From: Clostridiales bacterium
GTDB lineage: Bacteria > Bacillota > Clostridia > Lachnospirales > Lachnospiraceae
Direction of reading: 5' to 3'
Length of the DNA: 6,542 nucleotides
Assembly (NCBI GenBank): GCA_015655565.1
Contig: JAATEU010000477.1
Location: 1 to 6,542 of the forward strand
Shown here: one piece after another, positions 5,809 through 6,542 of the stretch
Numbering within the stretch: position 1 is the first letter of the stretch
Layout of the letters: each line of letters starts with the position of its first letter
Translations under genes and position numbers: made by a program
Notes under the pieces: generated by a model
Told to the model about the DNA's origin: nothing
Databases searched by the model: none
Seen by the model: the letters and a program-made list of their open reading frames with translations, nothing else

Positions 5809-5814
5809 AACACT

Positions 5815-6542
5815 ATGAAACTCAAAAAAGTAACAGCATTATTATTAGCAGCAATGTTGGCGTTAACTGTTTTAACGGGATGTGGCTCATCAGGTTCAAC
5901 TGGGACTAATAGCAAAGACACAGGTGAATCAACAGCAGCCGGCGATACTGCGGCAGCGGAAAATGATGATAAAGAAGCGGTGGATATTTCATTCTGGACA
6001 TTATCCACCAGACAGGAAGCAGTAGAGCCGATTGTAGAAGCGTTCAATGCAGCAAATGAAAACATCCGCGTTACCGTTTCCTATTATGATACGGATGGTA
6101 TCAAAGATGCCTGTAAAGTAGCAGCCTCTTCCAATACATTACCTGATATTTGGTTTAACTGGGGCGGAAGTTTAGGCGGTTTCTATGCGGAAAACGGGCT
6201 TATATACGATTTAACGGAATATGCGGAAAAAAATGATTGGGATAATATATTCAGCCCGGGCGCTTTAAATCTTTGCCGGTTAGGTGGTATTTTGGCAGGA
6301 TATCCTACCAGCTATAACGTATTGGATGTTTATTACCGTAAAGATATTTTTGAAAAGTACAATCTTTCAGTACCGACAACCTTTGAAGAGTTTGAACAGG
6401 TATGCGCAGCCTTAAAAGAAAACGGCGTTACTCCAATTTCTACCGCCGGTTTATATGGCTGGCATGTAATGAGATTTGTGGAATTACTGATTGAACACTA
6501 TGCCGGTTCCGAACTTCATGATAAGTTAAATACCTTTGAGGA
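5815..6542 (+). CDS. ABC transporter extracellular solute-binding lipoprotein, sugar type (3' partial)
   Basis: The frame is open to the window end, giving 242 complete codons. Residues 1-22 are a lipoprotein signal peptide: basic MKLKK, a hydrophobic stretch, then the lipobox LTGC with the lipidated C23. A low-complexity Ser/Gly/Thr/Ala/Asp tether (about 24-54) precedes the folded domain, which opens with DISFWTLSTRQEAVEPIVEAFNAAN in shortened form (DISFW, about 57-61, then FNAANENIRV). SNTLPDIWFNWGG, LTEYAEKNDW and YYRKDIFEKYNLSVPTTFEEF follow. These are hallmarks of family 1 (UgpB/MsmE-like) sugar-binding proteins anchored outside the membrane. Such proteins normally run past 400 residues, so more than 150 are missing. 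Permease genes would be expected downstream. The adjacent LacI-family gene and the shared ATTTAAAT sites suggest sugar-responsive repression. The sugar cannot be named. Confidence 0.92.
   Translation, partial: MKLKKVTALLLAAMLALTVLTGCGSSGSTGTNSKDTGESTAAGDTAAAENDDKEAVDISFWTLSTRQEAVEPIVEAFNAANENIRVTVSYYDTDGIKDACKVAASSNTLPDIWFNWGGSLGGFYAENGLIYDLTEYAEKNDWDNIFSPGALNLCRLGGILAGYPTSYNVLDVYYRKDIFEKYNLSVPTTFEEFEQVCAALKENGVTPISTAGLYGWHVMRFVELLIEHYAGSELHDKLNTFE

Larger units (their letters stand above)
5412..5814. other. Intergenic region with hairpin element, promoter and repeated octamers
   Basis: These 403 bases contain no supported gene. They hold a 102-nt self-complementary element, four ATTTAAAT octamers, a promoter, and a leader of about 120 nt before the solute-binding protein. 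Apart from the octamer at 5731 and the ribosome-binding site, I see no convincing structure in the leader. Confidence 0.7.

Noticed and set aside
5790..6065. Antisense open frame of 91 codons over the start of the solute-binding-protein gene
   Set aside because: It lies opposite the signal peptide and the low-complexity tether; its Ser/Ala/Pro/Val-rich content is a by-product of those codons.
5759..6409. GGTATGCGCAG occurs at 5759-5769 and 6399-6409
   Set aside because: An 11-base match between leader and coding sequence with no shared context; treated as chance.
1..6542. CRISPR arrays, tRNA or rRNA genes, phage or defence genes
   Set aside because: No regularly spaced repeats, no RNA-gene hallmarks and no such protein families were seen on either strand.

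Overview
The window looks like chromosomal DNA of a low-GC, Gram-positive anaerobe, most likely a clostridium of the Lachnospiraceae type. The clues are strong AGGAGG-type ribosome-binding sites, very AT-rich intergenic DNA beside moderately AT-rich genes, a lipoprotein solute-binding protein with a Firmicute-style signal peptide and Ser/Thr-rich tether, and ORF sequences in clostridial style. This placement is inference, since no rRNA or other marker gene is present. All five genes lie on the + strand.

Region 1 (1-3985) is the end of a tightly packed catabolic operon. It encodes a cyclic amidohydrolase of the dihydroorotase/allantoinase/hydantoinase family (5' end outside the window), an MmgE/PrpD-family protein, and an M20-family amidohydrolase of the allantoate amidohydrolase/N-carbamoyl-amino-acid hydrolase type. 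The gaps are 1 bp and 12 bp. The first and third enzymes form a classic pair: one opens a cyclic ureide or imide ring, the other hydrolyses the resulting ureido acid, releasing ammonia and CO2. The MmgE/PrpD protein between them (a decarboxylase, dehydratase or isomerase fold) is not part of the textbook hydantoin, pyrimidine or allantoin routes. The substrate of the operon is therefore open.

Region 2 (3986-4391) is intergenic. It holds a strong intrinsic terminator (4083-4126), a weaker terminator-like hairpin, and a clear promoter (TTGACA-17-TAAAAT) for the next gene. A very long AT-rich inverted repeat (21-bp perfect arms, 4333-4383) covers the -10 box, the predicted start of transcription and the edge of the Shine-Dalgarno sequence.

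Region 3 (4392-5411) is a LacI-family transcription regulator. Its helix-turn-helix is normal, but the hinge-helix sequence that usually inserts a leucine into the centre of the operator is not recognisable.

Region 4 (5412-5814) is intergenic. It starts with a 102-nt, almost fully self-complementary element (5425-5526) that may be a terminator or a MITE-like remnant. A promoter (TTGAAA-17-TAAAAT with extended -10) follows, and four copies of the octamer ATTTAAAT lie across this region. The same octamer forms the centre-facing ends of the long repeat in front of the regulator gene, so it is the best candidate for the regulator's operator, used for autoregulation and for control of the next gene.

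Region 5 (5815-6542, cut by the window end) is the start of a sugar-type ABC transporter solute-binding lipoprotein, presumably the first gene of a transport operon. The likely picture is two neighbouring units: a ureide-degradation operon that ends at 3985, and a LacI-regulated uptake system that begins at about 4315.
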